A stretch of DNA of 13,042 nucleotides from Candidatus Planktophila sp. Its GTDB lineage: Bacteria; Actinomycetota; Actinomycetes; Nanopelagicales; Nanopelagicaceae. Of the stretch, positions 5,517-13,042 are shown in pieces (within the stretch, counting starts at the first letter, position 1; each line of letters begins with the position of its first letter). The position numbers were made by a program, and so were the translations under genes. The notes below the pieces were generated by a model. That model was given only the letters and a program-made list of their open reading frames with translations. It made no database searches and had not been told where the DNA came from. Where the stretch lies: positions 1-13,042 of the forward strand of contig JAHECV010000003.1 of NCBI GenBank assembly GCA_024641555.1. Direction: 5' to 3'.

Positions 5517-7250
5517 ATGTCACTCGCGTTGTATCGCAAGTATCGACCATCTGTTTTTGCCGATGTGATCGGACAAGAACATGTAACTGTTCCACTCTCT
5601 AACGCACTTACTTCAGGAAAAACACATCACGCATATTTATTTAGCGGTCCACGCGGTTGCGGAAAAACTTCTAGCGCTCGCATCATGGCGCGATCTCTTA
5701 ACTGCGAAAAAGGTCCAACGCCAACGCCATGTGGACTTTGCCAATCCTGTAAAGATTTGGTGGCAAATGGTCCGGGTTCACTCGATGTCATTGAACTCGA
5801 TGCGGCAACACATGGTTTAGTTGATGATGCACGCGATCTGCGCGATAAAGCATTCTTTGCACCAGTACAAAGCAAGTACAAGATTTACATCATTGACGAA
5901 GCCCACCAGCTTGGGCCAGGAGCCGCAAACGCGCTTCTCAAAGTAGTTGAAGAACCACCTCCTCACGTAATTTTTATCTTTGCAACAACTGAACCAGAAA
6001 AGTTGATCTCAACTATTCGCTCACGTACCCACCACTATCCATTCCGCTTGGTACCACCTGGAATCTTGGCCGAACACCTTGAAAAGATTTGTAAAGAAGA
6101 AGGCGTAACCGTTGCAAAGGGCGTTATTCCACTGGTTGTTCGCGCTAGCGGCGGCTCAGTTCGTGATGCTTTATCTGTACTTGGCCAATTACTAGCAGGT
6201 GCTGGCCCAGATGGAGTTAGCTATGAAATCGCGATCCAATTACTTGGTTTCACCGATGGCGCGTTATTAGATGATGCAGTTGATGCACTTGCCGCCCGCG
6301 ATGGTGCAACGTTATTTAAAACCGTTGATCGTGTAATTGAATCAGGACATGATCCACGGCGCTTCGCAGGTGATTTACTCGAACGTCTACGCGATCTAAT
6401 GATCGTTGATGCACTTGAAGCCACCAACGCAAATTCAATTTTGCGTGGACTTCCCGATGATCAACTCGAGCGCATGCGCAAACAAGCCGCCAATATCGGC
6501 GCTGCTAACTTATCTCGTTCTGCAGATATTGCCGCCGAAGGTTTAACTCAGATGCGCGGTGCCACTGCGCCTCGCTTAATCCTCGAACTAATCTGCGGCC
6601 GCATGTTGTTGCCGGGAGGAGATAACTCTGAAGCGGGATTACTTTCGCGCATCGAACGCCTCGAGCGCGTAGAAAACATCGCGACACCTTCGCCCACCCC
6701 AGCAAAGAAAACCACGGCACCAATAGAGGTAGCGACTTCTAAAGAAACTGTTGGCGCGGGCGACTCTAAAGAAGCTTTACCCGAGGCGCCAAGCCAAGCA
6801 GTTTCTGTGAAGTCTGAAAAAGTTCCCGAATCTCCAAAGGCTGCTTCCAATAAGCAGATAGATATTTCTGGACTAAGGCGCCTTTGGCCAGATGTAATCG
6901 AAAACGTGAAGAAACGTCGCCGATTGACTTGGTCTTTGCTTTCAGCCTCCGCGCAGATAATTGCGGTAGATGAAAAACTAATCACGATTGGAATTGTTAA
7001 CGCCGGAGCCCGTGATTCTTTTGTTCGCTCTGAATCAGATGAAATTCTGCGCCAAGCGTTTATCGAAATTGTGGGCATTGATCGCAAGATCGAAGTAGTA
7101 GTTGATGCATCAATCGATACAACTTCAACTCCTGAAGCACGTGCAGTTCGCGTAGATGAAGCGCCTACTGATAAAACCTTACTAAGTGGTGCAGCGTTAC
7201 TTGCCGCCGAACTCGGTGCTACTGTGATCAGCGAAAAGAATAAGGACTAA
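5517..7250 (+). CDS. dnaX: DNA polymerase III subunit gamma/tau
   Basis: This 577-residue AAA+ ATPase is the clamp-loader motor that loads the beta sliding clamp and, as tau, bridges polymerases at the fork. Motifs in order are [23 protein letters not shown] at the N-terminus, Walker A GPRGCGKT (44-51), a zinc module (Cys63, Cys72, Cys75, Cys78), Walker B IIDEAH (125-130), and a TIRSR sensor/arginine segment (166-170). The collar domain extends to about 370. A Pro/Ala/Lys-rich linker (about 389-445) follows, then a C-terminal domain (450-577) in the position of the polymerase-binding region. The start is ATG 5517, because AGAGGAG at 5505-5511 is five bases upstream; GTG 5511 overlaps that site. 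No A-AAA-AAG slip site is present in the linker, so only the full-length form is expected. The stop overlaps recR by one base. Confidence 0.96.
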   Translation: MSLALYRKYRPSVFADVIGQEHVTVPLSNALTSGKTHHAYLFSGPRGCGKTSSARIMARSLNCEKGPTPTPCGLCQSCKDLVANGPGSLDVIELDAATHGLVDDARDLRDKAFFAPVQSKYKIYIIDEAHQLGPGAANALLKVVEEPPPHVIFIFATTEPEKLISTIRSRTHHYPFRLVPPGILAEHLEKICKEEGVTVAKGVIPLVVRASGGSVRDALSVLGQLLAGAGPDGVSYEIAIQLLGFTDGALLDDAVDALAARDGATLFKTVDRVIESGHDPRRFAGDLLERLRDLMIVDALEATNANSILRGLPDDQLERMRKQAANIGAANLSRSADIAAEGLTQMRGATAPRLILELICGRMLLPGGDNSEAGLLSRIERLERVENIATPSPTPAKKTTAPIEVATSKETVGAGDSKEALPEAPSQAVSVKSEKVPESPKAASNKQIDISGLRRLWPDVIENVKKRRRLTWSLLSASAQIIAVDEKLITIGIVNAGARDSFVRSESDEILRQAFIEIVGIDRKIEVVVDASIDTTSTPEARAVRVDEAPTDKTLLSGAALLAAELGATVISEKNKD

Positions 7251-7861
7251 TGAGCACAGGCATGTATGAAGGTGCGATCCAAGATCTCATCGATGCTTTA
7301 GGTCGCTTGCCAGGTATTGGTCCAAAGAGCGCCCAACGCATCGCGTTTCATATTTTGCAGACCGATGGCGATGCAGCTCTTGCACTGGTGGATGCAATTC
7401 GCACAGTTAAAGAGCGCGTTAAGTTCTGTAACCAATGCGGAAACGTTTCCGAAGAAACCGAATGTCGTATCTGTCGCGATCCGCGTCGCGATCCTGCCCA
7501 AATTTGTGTTGTCGAAGAGAGTAAAGATGTAATCGCAATCGAACGCACTCGCGAGTTCCGCGGCAAATATCACGTCCTTGGTGGCGCCATTAGTCCGATC
7601 GATGGCATTGGCCCCGATCAACTGCGTATCCGCGAGTTAATGGTTCGTCTCTCTGATTCAAATATCACCGAAGTCATCTTGGCGACCGACCCAAATCTCG
7701 AAGGCGAAGCAACAGCCACTTATTTAGCCCGCATGATTAAGCCACTGGGCATCAAGGTCTCGCGTCTGGCCAGCGGTCTGCCGGTGGGCGGCGATCTCGA
7801 ATATGCAGATGAAGTAACGCTGGGCCGCGCATTTGAAGGTCGCCGTAACGTAGAAAGCTGA
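7250..7861 (+). CDS. recR: Recombination protein RecR
   Basis: This 203-residue protein works with RecF and RecO to load RecA at gaps in single-stranded DNA. A helix-hairpin-helix segment ([20 protein letters not shown], 17-36) is followed by a four-cysteine zinc finger (Cys60, Cys63, Cys72, Cys75). The Toprim domain (about 84-178) contains VVEESKDV and [14 protein letters not shown]-terminal [14 protein letters not shown] segment closes the ring-forming region. Length is normal. The ATG overlaps the dnaX stop as TAATG, with AAGGA just upstream, so translation is probably coupled. Many homologues start at the equivalent of Met5 (ATG 7262), which remains possible. The nucleoid-associated YbaB/EbfC gene that usually sits immediately upstream of recR is absent here. 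Confidence 0.96.
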   Translation: MSTGMYEGAIQDLIDALGRLPGIGPKSAQRIAFHILQTDGDAALALVDAIRTVKERVKFCNQCGNVSEETECRICRDPRRDPAQICVVEESKDVIAIERTREFRGKYHVLGGAISPIDGIGPDQLRIRELMVRLSDSNITEVILATDPNLEGEATATYLARMIKPLGIKVSRLASGLPVGGDLEYADEVTLGRAFEGRRNVES

Positions 7862-7941
7862 TCGTCTCACTATTTGATAGGCTAACCGTTCCATATATTG
7901 AGATATTCCCTAATCGGGTGGCAAGGCGCCCCAAATTAGTT

Positions 7942-7947
7942 CACTAT
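7942..7947 (+). promoter_or_regulatory. -10-like element of leaderless lysC promoter
   Basis: CACTAT is followed by exactly six bases before ATG 7954. It keeps A2 and T6 of the -10 consensus. The lysC ATG has no convincing Shine-Dalgarno site, which favours a leaderless start. The rest of the 92-base recR-lysC gap holds a weak hairpin (GGGTG/CGCCC, 7916-7931) and a near copy of this motif at 7867-7877. It is too short for a lysine riboswitch. Confidence 0.4.
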
Positions 7948-7953
7948 TGAGCC

Positions 7954-9225
7954 ATGGGACTCATTGTTCAGAAATATGGCGGATCCTCCGTTGCCGATGC
8001 CGAGGGCATGAAGCGCGTGGCCGCGCGCATCGTGGCGGCGAAGAAAGATGGCAATCAAGTCGTTGTGGTTGTCAGCGCGATGGGCGACACCACCGACGAA
8101 CTAATCGATTTGGCCAACGCAGTTACCCCAATTCCGGGAGGCCGCGAACTAGATATGTTGTTGACCGCCGGTGAGCGTATTTCTATGGCACTTCTTGCAA
8201 TGGCGATTTCAAATTTGGGACATGAAGCTCGATCCTTTACCGGCTCACAAGCTGGAGTGATTACAGATTCTGCACATGGTCGCGCGCGCATCATCGATGT
8301 AACGCCAGGACGAATTCAAGAAGCGCTCGCCGATGGTGCAATTGCAATTGTTGCCGGCTTCCAAGGAATTTCGCAAGATACCAAAGACATTACAACTTTA
8401 GGTCGCGGTGGTTCAGATACAACTGCAGTTGCACTTGCCGCCGCACTTGATGCTGATGTCTGTGAAATTTACACAGATGTTGATGGCGTTTTCAGTTCTG
8501 ATCCGCGCGTTGTTCCTGCAGCACGTAAATTAAAAACTGTTACATATGAAGAAATGCTTGAACTTGCTGCAGCTGGTGCAAAAGTTCTGCACTTGCGTTG
8601 CGTCGAATACGCACGCCGTTACAACTTACCAATTCACGTACGTTCATCATTTTCACCAAACGAAGGAACCTGGGTGGTTGAAAACCATCCTGAAGGAGGA
8701 AACATGGAGCAAGCAATCATCTCGGGTATCGCACACGATAAATCCGAAGCCAAGATCACTATCGTTGGCGTGCCTGATCGCACCGGTATTGCTGCACGCA
8801 TCTTCCAAGCTATCGCTGATGCCGATATCAACATCGACATGATCGTCCAAAACGTTTCTGCCGCAGCAACCGGACTTACCGATATTTCATTTACTGTTCC
8901 TAAAGCAGAAGGCGCTAACGCAACTGCAATTTTGAAGCGCATTCAAGGTGAAGTTGGTTTTGCGTCGATTCAATATGACGATTCAATCGGCAAGCTCTCA
9001 CTTGTTGGCGCCGGAATGCGTTCTCACCCAGGCGTAACAGCAACATTCTTTGCGGCGATGGCTGAAGCTGGGCTCAATATTGAAATGATTTCAACCTCTG
9101 AAATCCGTATTTCAATCATCTGCCGCGAAAGCGATCTCGAAAAGGGTGTTCGTGCAGCGCATACCGCCTTCGGATTAGATGCCGATCAAGTTGAAGCAGT
9201 TGTCTACGGAGGTTCAGGACGATGA
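7954..9225 (+). CDS. lysC: Aspartate kinase, alpha subunit
   Basis: This 423-residue enzyme phosphorylates L-aspartate, the committed step toward lysine, threonine, methionine, isoleucine and diaminopimelate for the cell wall. The kinase domain has KYGGSSV (7-13), the [13 protein letters not shown] region (73-85), [17 protein letters not shown] (149-165) and [13 protein letters not shown] (173-185). The C-terminal regulatory region (about 262-423) holds two ACT domains, seen as [34 protein letters not shown] and [33 protein letters not shown]. Length and domain order match the actinobacterial LysC, which forms alpha2beta2 and in relatives is inhibited jointly by lysine and threonine. Its stop overlaps asd by four bases (ATGA). 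The start appears leaderless. The first codons, about 7981-8040, are very GC-rich. Confidence 0.95.
   Translation: MGLIVQKYGGSSVADAEGMKRVAARIVAAKKDGNQVVVVVSAMGDTTDELIDLANAVTPIPGGRELDMLLTAGERISMALLAMAISNLGHEARSFTGSQAGVITDSAHGRARIIDVTPGRIQEALADGAIAIVAGFQGISQDTKDITTLGRGGSDTTAVALAAALDADVCEIYTDVDGVFSSDPRVVPAARKLKTVTYEEMLELAAAGAKVLHLRCVEYARRYNLPIHVRSSFSPNEGTWVVENHPEGGNMEQAIISGIAHDKSEAKITIVGVPDRTGIAARIFQAIADADINIDMIVQNVSAAATGLTDISFTVPKAEGANATAILKRIQGEVGFASIQYDDSIGKLSLVGAGMRSHPGVTATFFAAMAEAGLNIEMISTSEIRISIICRESDLEKGVRAAHTAFGLDADQVEAVVYGGSGR
8693..8699 (+). promoter_or_regulatory. Internal ribosome binding site for the LysC beta subunit
   Basis: AAGGAGG lies inside lysC, four bases before an in-frame ATG at 8704. 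It is the strongest Shine-Dalgarno match I see in the window. It encodes the residues just before the regulatory domain, which is where the beta subunit starts in C. glutamicum and B. subtilis type lysC genes. Confidence 0.85.
8704..9225 (+). CDS. lysC: Aspartate kinase, beta subunit (in-frame internal start)
   Basis: An in-frame ATG at codon 251 of lysC follows a near-perfect ribosome site and would give a 173-residue protein, [23 protein letters not shown]..., consisting only of the two ACT domains. In Corynebacterium and Bacillus the same arrangement yields a beta subunit that pairs with alpha to form the allosteric site. The N-terminus here closely resembles the corynebacterial beta subunit as I remember it. 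The site and frame are seen directly; production and the alpha2beta2 assembly are inferred from the family. It shares its stop with alpha and is followed at once by asd. Confidence 0.8.
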   Translation: MEQAIISGIAHDKSEAKITIVGVPDRTGIAARIFQAIADADINIDMIVQNVSAAATGLTDISFTVPKAEGANATAILKRIQGEVGFASIQYDDSIGKLSLVGAGMRSHPGVTATFFAAMAEAGLNIEMISTSEIRISIICRESDLEKGVRAAHTAFGLDADQVEAVVYGGSGR

Positions 9226-10280
9226 GTACATCAAAGAAGCCATCACTCGCAGTTGTCGGTGCCACCGGTGCAGTCGGCACAGTAATGCTCGGAATTCTGT
9301 CAGAGCGCGAAGATGTTTGGGGCGAGATCCGCTTGATCGCATCTGCACGCAGCGCTGGTAAGAAGTTGATATGTCGCGGTGAAGAGTTAACTGTTGTTGC
9401 ACTTTCACCTGAAGCATTTGATGGCATTGATGTAGCAATGTTCGATGTGCCCGATGAAGTTTCAGCTGAGTGGGCACCAATCGCTGCATCACGTGGCGCA
9501 GTCGTTGTAGATAACTCTGGTGCATTCCGTATGGATGCCGACGTTCCGCTTGTAGTTCCAGAAGTAAATCCAGAACAAGTTAAGAACCGTCCACGTGGAA
9601 TTATCTCTAACCCAAATTGCACAACACTTTCAATGATCGTCGCCATGGGCGCGCTTCACAAAGAGTACGAACTAAAAGAGTTAGTTGTTTCTTCATACCA
9701 AGCAGCATCAGGTGCTGGTCAACCAGGAATTGATGCACTGCGTGCACAGATTGATGCCGTTGCAGGTAAAGGACTCGGCGATGTGGCAGGCGATGTTCGT
9801 ACTTTAATTACAGACCTTGGACCATTCCCAGCTCCACTGGCCATGAACGTTATTCCTTGGGCTGGTTCGCTAAAGCAAGATGGTTACTCATCTGAAGAAC
9901 TCAAAGTTCGTAACGAATCACGCAAGATCCTGGGACTTTCAGACCTAAAAGTCTCGGCAACATGCGTACGAGTTCCAGTCATTACAACTCACTCACTTAC
10001 TGTTCACGCAAGATTTGCCAAGGAACCATCACGTAAAGCAGCGCAAGATATCTTGCAGAATGCTGCCGGAGTGAAGTTGGTTGACGATCCAGAAAACCAT
10101 AAATTCCCAACTCCGGCAGATGTTGTTGGCACCGATCCGACTTGGGTGGGACGTGTTCGTAAGAGCATCGATGATCCAATGTCATTAGATCTATTTGTCT
10201 GCGGCGATAATTTGCGCAAGGGCGCAGCGTTAAATACTGCACAAATTGCCGAACTTTTAGCTGCTGAATTCACTAACTAA
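9222..10280 (+). CDS. asd: Aspartate-semialdehyde dehydrogenase
   Basis: This 352-residue enzyme reduces aspartyl phosphate, the product of LysC, to aspartate semialdehyde with NADPH. Semialdehyde is the branch point to lysine/diaminopimelate and to threonine/methionine. The NADP-binding loop GATGAVG is at 13-19. The catalytic cysteine is Cys133 in SNPNCTTL. Substrate-binding parts include [11 protein letters not shown] (Gln160), the CVRVPV segment (Arg250) and the general base His257 in TTHS. Length is normal. The ATG overlaps the lysC stop as ATGA. GGAGG at 9208-9212 sits nine bases upstream, so the protein can be made by coupling or by fresh initiation. The coding end forms part of an inverted repeat that may terminate transcription. 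Confidence 0.96.
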   Translation: MSTSKKPSLAVVGATGAVGTVMLGILSEREDVWGEIRLIASARSAGKKLICRGEELTVVALSPEAFDGIDVAMFDVPDEVSAEWAPIAASRGAVVVDNSGAFRMDADVPLVVPEVNPEQVKNRPRGIISNPNCTTLSMIVAMGALHKEYELKELVVSSYQAASGAGQPGIDALRAQIDAVAGKGLGDVAGDVRTLITDLGPFPAPLAMNVIPWAGSLKQDGYSSEELKVRNESRKILGLSDLKVSATCVRVPVITTHSLTVHARFAKEPSRKAAQDILQNAAGVKLVDDPENHKFPTPADVVGTDPTWVGRVRKSIDDPMSLDLFVCGDNLRKGAALNTAQIAELLAAEFTN

Positions 10281-10287
10281 TTCAGCA
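10262..10287 (+). terminator. Inverted repeat at the asd stop, possible terminator
   Basis: TGCTGAATT (10262-10270) and AATTCAGCA (10279-10287) form a perfect nine-base-pair stem with an eight-base loop that contains the asd stop codon. No run of T follows, so it would be an atypical terminator, of the kind reported in actinobacteria, or a transcript-stabilising hairpin. It separates the lysC-asd unit from the fcl promoter about 13 bases further on. Confidence 0.45.
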
Positions 10288-10299
10288 TCTTCTCGCCTG

Positions 10300-10305
10300 T
10301 AGACT
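10300..10305 (+). promoter_or_regulatory. -10 element of leaderless fcl promoter
   Basis: TAGACT matches TANNNT and is followed by exactly six bases before ATG 10312, so transcription should start on the start codon. There is no Shine-Dalgarno site. With the hairpin just upstream this marks the start of a separate fcl-gmd operon. Confidence 0.55.
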
Positions 10306-10311
10306 CACTGC

Positions 10312-11244
10312 ATGACCATCGTTGTCGCAGGTGCCACCGGTCTTGCTGGTTCAGCAATCGTCCGCGCCTACGAAAAAACTGGCCAGAAGGTAATCGGCAT
10401 TAACCGCAGCGTCTGCGATCTCCTTGACCGCGATACAACGATTGATTTCATCAAGAAAGCCAAGCCCTCCATCGTTGTAGATGCGGCAGCCAAGGTAGGC
10501 GGCATCGGAGCAAATAACGCTTTTCCGGTTGAGTTTTTAGCCGATAACGTACGGATCCAAAGTAATTTGATGGAAGCTGCCCATGCTGCAGATGTCGAAA
10601 AATTTATCTTCCTTGGATCAAGTTGTATCTATCCACGCGATTGCGCTCAGCCAATCAAAGAAGAATATTTATTAACTGGTCCGCTAGAAGAAACTAACTC
10701 TGCCTATGCAATTGCCAAGATTGCGGGCATTGAGTTGATTAAATCTTTCCGTAAAGAGTACGACCGCAAGTGGATATCACTTATGCCGACAAATCTTTAC
10801 GGTCCAAACGATAATTTCGAACTTCAAGGTTCGCACGTTTTGCCAGCATTTATCCGCCGTTTTGTAGAAGCGAAAGAGTCTGGTCGCGCGAAAGAGACTT
10901 TATGGGGTACTGGCTCACCAATGCGTGAGTTCTTACACGTTGACGATTTGGCTGCAGCCGTTGTACTTGCCGGTGAAAAATACGATTCTGGACTGCACCT
11001 AAACATTGGCAGTGGTGAAGATTTAACAATTAAGGCGCTAGCCGAATTAGTCGCCGAAGTTGCAGGATTTACAGGAGAAATTGCCTGGGATTCATCGAAA
11101 CCCGACGGAACACCGCGCAAGGTTCTTGATGTAGCAAAGGTTAAATCGCTAGGTTGGTCACCTGCGATCTCACTAAGAGACGGAATCGCTTCAACAATCG
11201 AGTGGTACATCGATGCAACTGCAAAGGGAGTAAGTCGACGATGA
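10312..11244 (+). CDS. fcl: GDP-L-fucose synthase
   Basis: This 310-residue extended short-chain dehydrogenase performs the 3,5-epimerisation and NADPH reduction of GDP-4-keto-6-deoxy-D-mannose to GDP-L-fucose. The Rossmann loop GATGLAG is at 7-13. [12 protein letters not shown] (61-72) and [14 protein letters not shown] (101-114) are GDP-fucose synthase signatures. The catalytic set appears complete: Ser104, Cys105 (epimerisation), Tyr132 and Lys136 in AYAIAK, and His175 in [17 protein letters not shown] (161-169) is also typical. Length is close to the family norm of about 320. It overlaps gmd, the enzyme of the preceding step, by four bases (ATGA), so both are made together. The product would supply fucose, or a derivative, to surface polysaccharide; no glycosyltransferase lies in the window. 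Confidence 0.94.
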   Translation: MTIVVAGATGLAGSAIVRAYEKTGQKVIGINRSVCDLLDRDTTIDFIKKAKPSIVVDAAAKVGGIGANNAFPVEFLADNVRIQSNLMEAAHAADVEKFIFLGSSCIYPRDCAQPIKEEYLLTGPLEETNSAYAIAKIAGIELIKSFRKEYDRKWISLMPTNLYGPNDNFELQGSHVLPAFIRRFVEAKESGRAKETLWGTGSPMREFLHVDDLAAAVVLAGEKYDSGLHLNIGSGEDLTIKALAELVAEVAGFTGEIAWDSSKPDGTPRKVLDVAKVKSLGWSPAISLRDGIASTIEWYIDATAKGVSRR

Positions 11245-12221
11245 GTAGAAAAGTTGCTTTTATAACCGGTGTTACCGGCCAAGATGGTTCATATCTCGCA
11301 GAATTTTTGCTCGCCAAGGGCTATGAAGTACACGGGCTCATCCGCCGCTCTTCAACCTTTAACACTTCTCGTATTGATCATATTTACGAAGATCCACACG
11401 CGAAAAACCCAAAGCTTTTCTTGCACTATGGCGATCTGATCGATGGCGTTGGACTTACAAATTTAATCCGCGAAATCAAACCAACTGAGGTTTATAACCT
11501 TGGCGCACAGTCTCACGTGCAGGTTTCTTTCACCATGCCGCAATACACCGGACAAGTAGATGCCGTTGGCGCAGTTGGTCTGCTGGAAGCGATTCGTTCA
11601 GCAGATATCGATACTCGCTTCTATCAAGCATCAACCTCTGAACTCTTTGGCTCTACTCCGCCGCCACAGAACGAACACTCTATGTTCCGCCCGCAATCTC
11701 CCTACGCGGCAGCGAAGTTAATGGCTTACTGGTGCACCGTTAACTATCGCGATGGCTATGGCATGCACGCCACAAACGGAATTTTGTTTAACCACGAATC
11801 ACCACGTCGCGGTGAAACATTCGTAACTCGCAAAATCACGCGAGCAGTTGCGGCGATCAAGGCCGGCAAGCAAGAGAAATTATTTCTTGGAAATCTAGAT
11901 GCCGTACGCGACTGGGGTTACGCCAAGGAATACGTCGAATCAATGTGGCTGATGTTGCAGCAAGATAAGCCATCAGATTATGTAGTTGCTACCGGTGTCG
12001 GAGCAACGGTTAAAGACTTTGCAGAAGCGGCCTTTGCACGCGCAGATTTAAATTGGCAAGACCATGTGGAAACCGATAAGAAATATATCCGCCCAACTGA
12101 AGTTGATGCGCTAATTGGAGATCCATCAAAGGCAACTAAAGCCCTTGGTTGGAAGGCGACAACTCATTGGAAAGAGTTGGCCGAGTTAATGGTTGACGCT
12201 GATATTAAAGCTTTGCAGTAA
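11241..12221 (+). CDS. gmd: GDP-mannose 4,6-dehydratase
   Basis: This 326-residue enzyme dehydrates GDP-D-mannose to GDP-4-keto-6-deoxy-D-mannose, the substrate of the adjacent Fcl. It has the nucleotide loop [14 protein letters not shown] (8-21), [15 protein letters not shown] (35-49), [12 protein letters not shown] (86-97), the catalytic STSELFG (131-137; Thr132, Glu134), and YAAAK (Tyr155, Lys159). [17 protein letters not shown] is a family signature. It is somewhat shorter than E. coli Gmd (about 373), mainly at the C-terminus. The ATG overlaps the fcl stop as ATGA, and GGGAG at 11226-11230 may help initiation. A longer upstream frame lacks homology and is not used. The 3' end overlaps the convergent phosphoesterase by 17 bases. 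Confidence 0.95.
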   Translation: MSRKVAFITGVTGQDGSYLAEFLLAKGYEVHGLIRRSSTFNTSRIDHIYEDPHAKNPKLFLHYGDLIDGVGLTNLIREIKPTEVYNLGAQSHVQVSFTMPQYTGQVDAVGAVGLLEAIRSADIDTRFYQASTSELFGSTPPPQNEHSMFRPQSPYAAAKLMAYWCTVNYRDGYGMHATNGILFNHESPRRGETFVTRKITRAVAAIKAGKQEKLFLGNLDAVRDWGYAKEYVESMWLMLQQDKPSDYVVATGVGATVKDFAEAAFARADLNWQDHVETDKKYIRPTEVDALIGDPSKATKALGWKATTHWKELAELMVDADIKALQ

Positions 12222-13020
12222 GCGTTACTAAACTTACCTCTGGCGGACTTGCTACACGAATTCGGGCAAAGGGACTTGTTCCCATTCCTGCTGAAACATG
12301 TAAGTAAGGCTCATTTCCAAACTTTGTTAAGCCGCGTGCTCGCCAAGTTGGTAGATCGCAATTTGTAGTTAAGGCGCGCGAACCACCAGGCAACGGCAAA
12401 CGAACTTGACCGCCATGAGTATGTCCCGCAAATATCGCATCTAAACCATCACGCGACATTCCTTCGATAATTCTTAAATATGGGGCATGCGTAACCCCGA
12501 TTGCGATGTCACATTGACCAGGTTTTCCTGCGACCAGTGAGTAGTCATCGAATTCAAGGTGAGCATCATCGGTGCCGCGAGTTTCGATAGTTGTATCTTT
12601 AATTTTTATTGTGGCACGTGAACGATTGAGATTTATCCAACCACGTGATTGCAAACCGCTATCTAAATCTGGCCATGGCAGATCTTCACCATGAATGCGT
12701 TTTCCGTGGTTTGGAAGTAAATACTTAAGCGGATTCTTAGGTTTTGGCGCGTAATAATCGTTAGAACCAAAGACGAATAAGCCAGGAAGGTTTAGCAGTG
12801 AATCTAGGGCGTCGAGTGCGACGGGAACAGCTTGCATATGAGCTAAGAAATCTCCGGTTGAGATAACTAAGTCAGGGGAGAGATCGATAAAGGATTTGAT
12901 GTCGGCTATTTCGGTCTTGCGCGCAGGCGTCAGGTGCAGATCCGAGAAGTGCAGAACGCGGATCGGTGCATGGCCAGCGGGCAGGATTGGGATCTCGGCC
13001 TGGCGAAGTTGATAACTCAT
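12205..13020 (-). CDS. Calcineurin-like metallophosphoesterase
   Basis: This 271-residue protein has the two-metal phosphoesterase motifs: FSDLHL (Asp27, His29), STGDF (Asp57), GSND (85-88) in place of the usual GNH[D/E], GVTHAP (His178), and [11 protein letters not shown] (His200, His202). The [13 protein letters not shown] variant is, from memory, usual in an actinobacterial subgroup, so activity is probably intact. There is no signal peptide or membrane segment near the N-terminus, so it appears cytoplasmic. Its substrate is unknown; relatives act on lipid phosphates such as UDP-diacylglucosamine or on nucleotides. In many actinobacteria this gene follows a penicillin-binding protein gene, which would lie outside the window. 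No ribosome site precedes the ATG. Confidence 0.9.
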   Translation of the reverse strand: MSYQLRQAEIPILPAGHAPIRVLHFSDLHLTPARKTEIADIKSFIDLSPDLVISTGDFLAHMQAVPVALDALDSLLNLPGLFVFGSNDYYAPKPKNPLKYLLPNHGKRIHGEDLPWPDLDSGLQSRGWINLNRSRATIKIKDTTIETRGTDDAHLEFDDYSLVAGKPGQCDIAIGVTHAPYLRIIEGMSRDGLDAIFAGHTHGGQVRLPLPGGSRALTTNCDLPTWRARGLTKFGNEPYLHVSAGMGTSPFARIRVASPPEVSLVTLTAKL

Positions 13021-13028
13021 TACATGAG

Positions 13029-13034
13029 AAGATA
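13029..13034 (-). promoter_or_regulatory. -10-like element before the phosphoesterase gene
   Basis: The minus strand reads TATCTT, eight bases before ATG 13020. Transcription would start within about two bases of the start codon, again near-leaderless. The window ends just beyond, so a -35 region cannot be judged. Confidence 0.35.
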
Positions 13035-13042
13035 CACCTAGG

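Noticed and set aside
5230..5595. 121-residue minus-strand frame
   Set aside because: It runs antisense through the SRP RNA and tRNA-Ser and has no independent support.
6690..6730. Programmed frameshift in dnaX giving a gamma form
   Set aside because: The A/G-rich stretch in the linker (GCA AAG AAA ACC) is not an A-AAA-AAG slip site, and no strong downstream hairpin is evident.
7862..7953. Lysine riboswitch or T-box upstream of lysC
   Set aside because: The gap is only 92 bases, lacks the conserved elements, and the promoter evidence points to a leaderless transcript.
11154..11240. Upstream extension of gmd into fcl
   Set aside because: The extra 29 residues are fcl sequence in another frame, and the family N-terminus ([14 protein letters not shown]) starts right after ATG 11241.
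12760..12770. Loss of catalytic GNH motif in the phosphoesterase (GSND)
   Set aside because: The variant appears to be a subgroup norm, and all other metal ligands are present, so it is not evidence of inactivation.
1..13042. CRISPR array, transposon, toxin-antitoxin or defence island
   Set aside because: No regularly spaced repeats, transposase, paired small toxin-like genes or defence domains were seen on either strand.

Overview
The window looks like a compact, moderate-GC actinobacterial chromosome (GC in the mid-to-high 40s by eye). Several things point to Actinobacteria. The gene order SRP RNA - dnaX - recR - aspartate kinase - asd is typical of the phylum. TadA, DnaX, RecR and LysC read as actinobacterial, and leaderless promoters are frequent. 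The tiny gaps, overlapping convergent genes and GC content resemble the streamlined freshwater acI lineage (Nanopelagicales, Planktophila-like). That genus-level placement is an inference from style and is not proven.

Layout. (1) 1-524: the tail of an upstream gene, then tadA (wobble inosine formation). (2) 521-2860, minus: a KimA/KUP-like potassium importer of the APC superfamily with an extra C-terminal OB-fold domain. (3) 2923-4341: NAD(P)-dependent succinate-semialdehyde dehydrogenase, divergent from the transporter. (4) 4360-5180, minus: an AT-rich pocket with two unrecognised genes, one encoding a secreted four-cysteine protein. The pocket abuts the 3' end of a tRNA-Ser(GGA) gene. (5) 5239-5473: tRNA-Ser (minus) and the small SRP RNA (plus), transcribed divergently. 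(6) 5517-7861: dnaX and recR fused by a TAATG overlap, without the ybaB gene usually found just upstream of recR. (7) 7954-10280: lysC and asd, the first and second steps of the aspartate pathway. lysC carries a strong internal ribosome site for a separate beta subunit. (8) 10312-12221: fcl and gmd, which together turn GDP-mannose into GDP-L-fucose. (9) 12205-13020, minus: a calcineurin-like metallophosphoesterase.

How it works together. Coding is nearly wall to wall. Same-strand partners overlap by 1-4 bases (dnaX/recR, lysC/asd, fcl/gmd), which suggests translational coupling. Convergent neighbours overlap or nearly touch (tadA/kimA 4 nt; gabD/hypothetical 18-nt gap; gmd/phosphoesterase 17 nt) with no room for ordinary terminators. 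At least three genes, and perhaps five or six, have a -10-like hexamer placed so that transcription would begin on the start codon. Shine-Dalgarno sites appear mainly on internal, coupled or leadered genes.

No mobile element, integrase, CRISPR array or defence system is visible. The most interesting items are the transporter-OB-fold fusion, the lysC alpha/beta arrangement with two different initiation modes, the recurrent TANNNT-N6-ATG architecture, and the AT-rich pocket beside tRNA-Ser.
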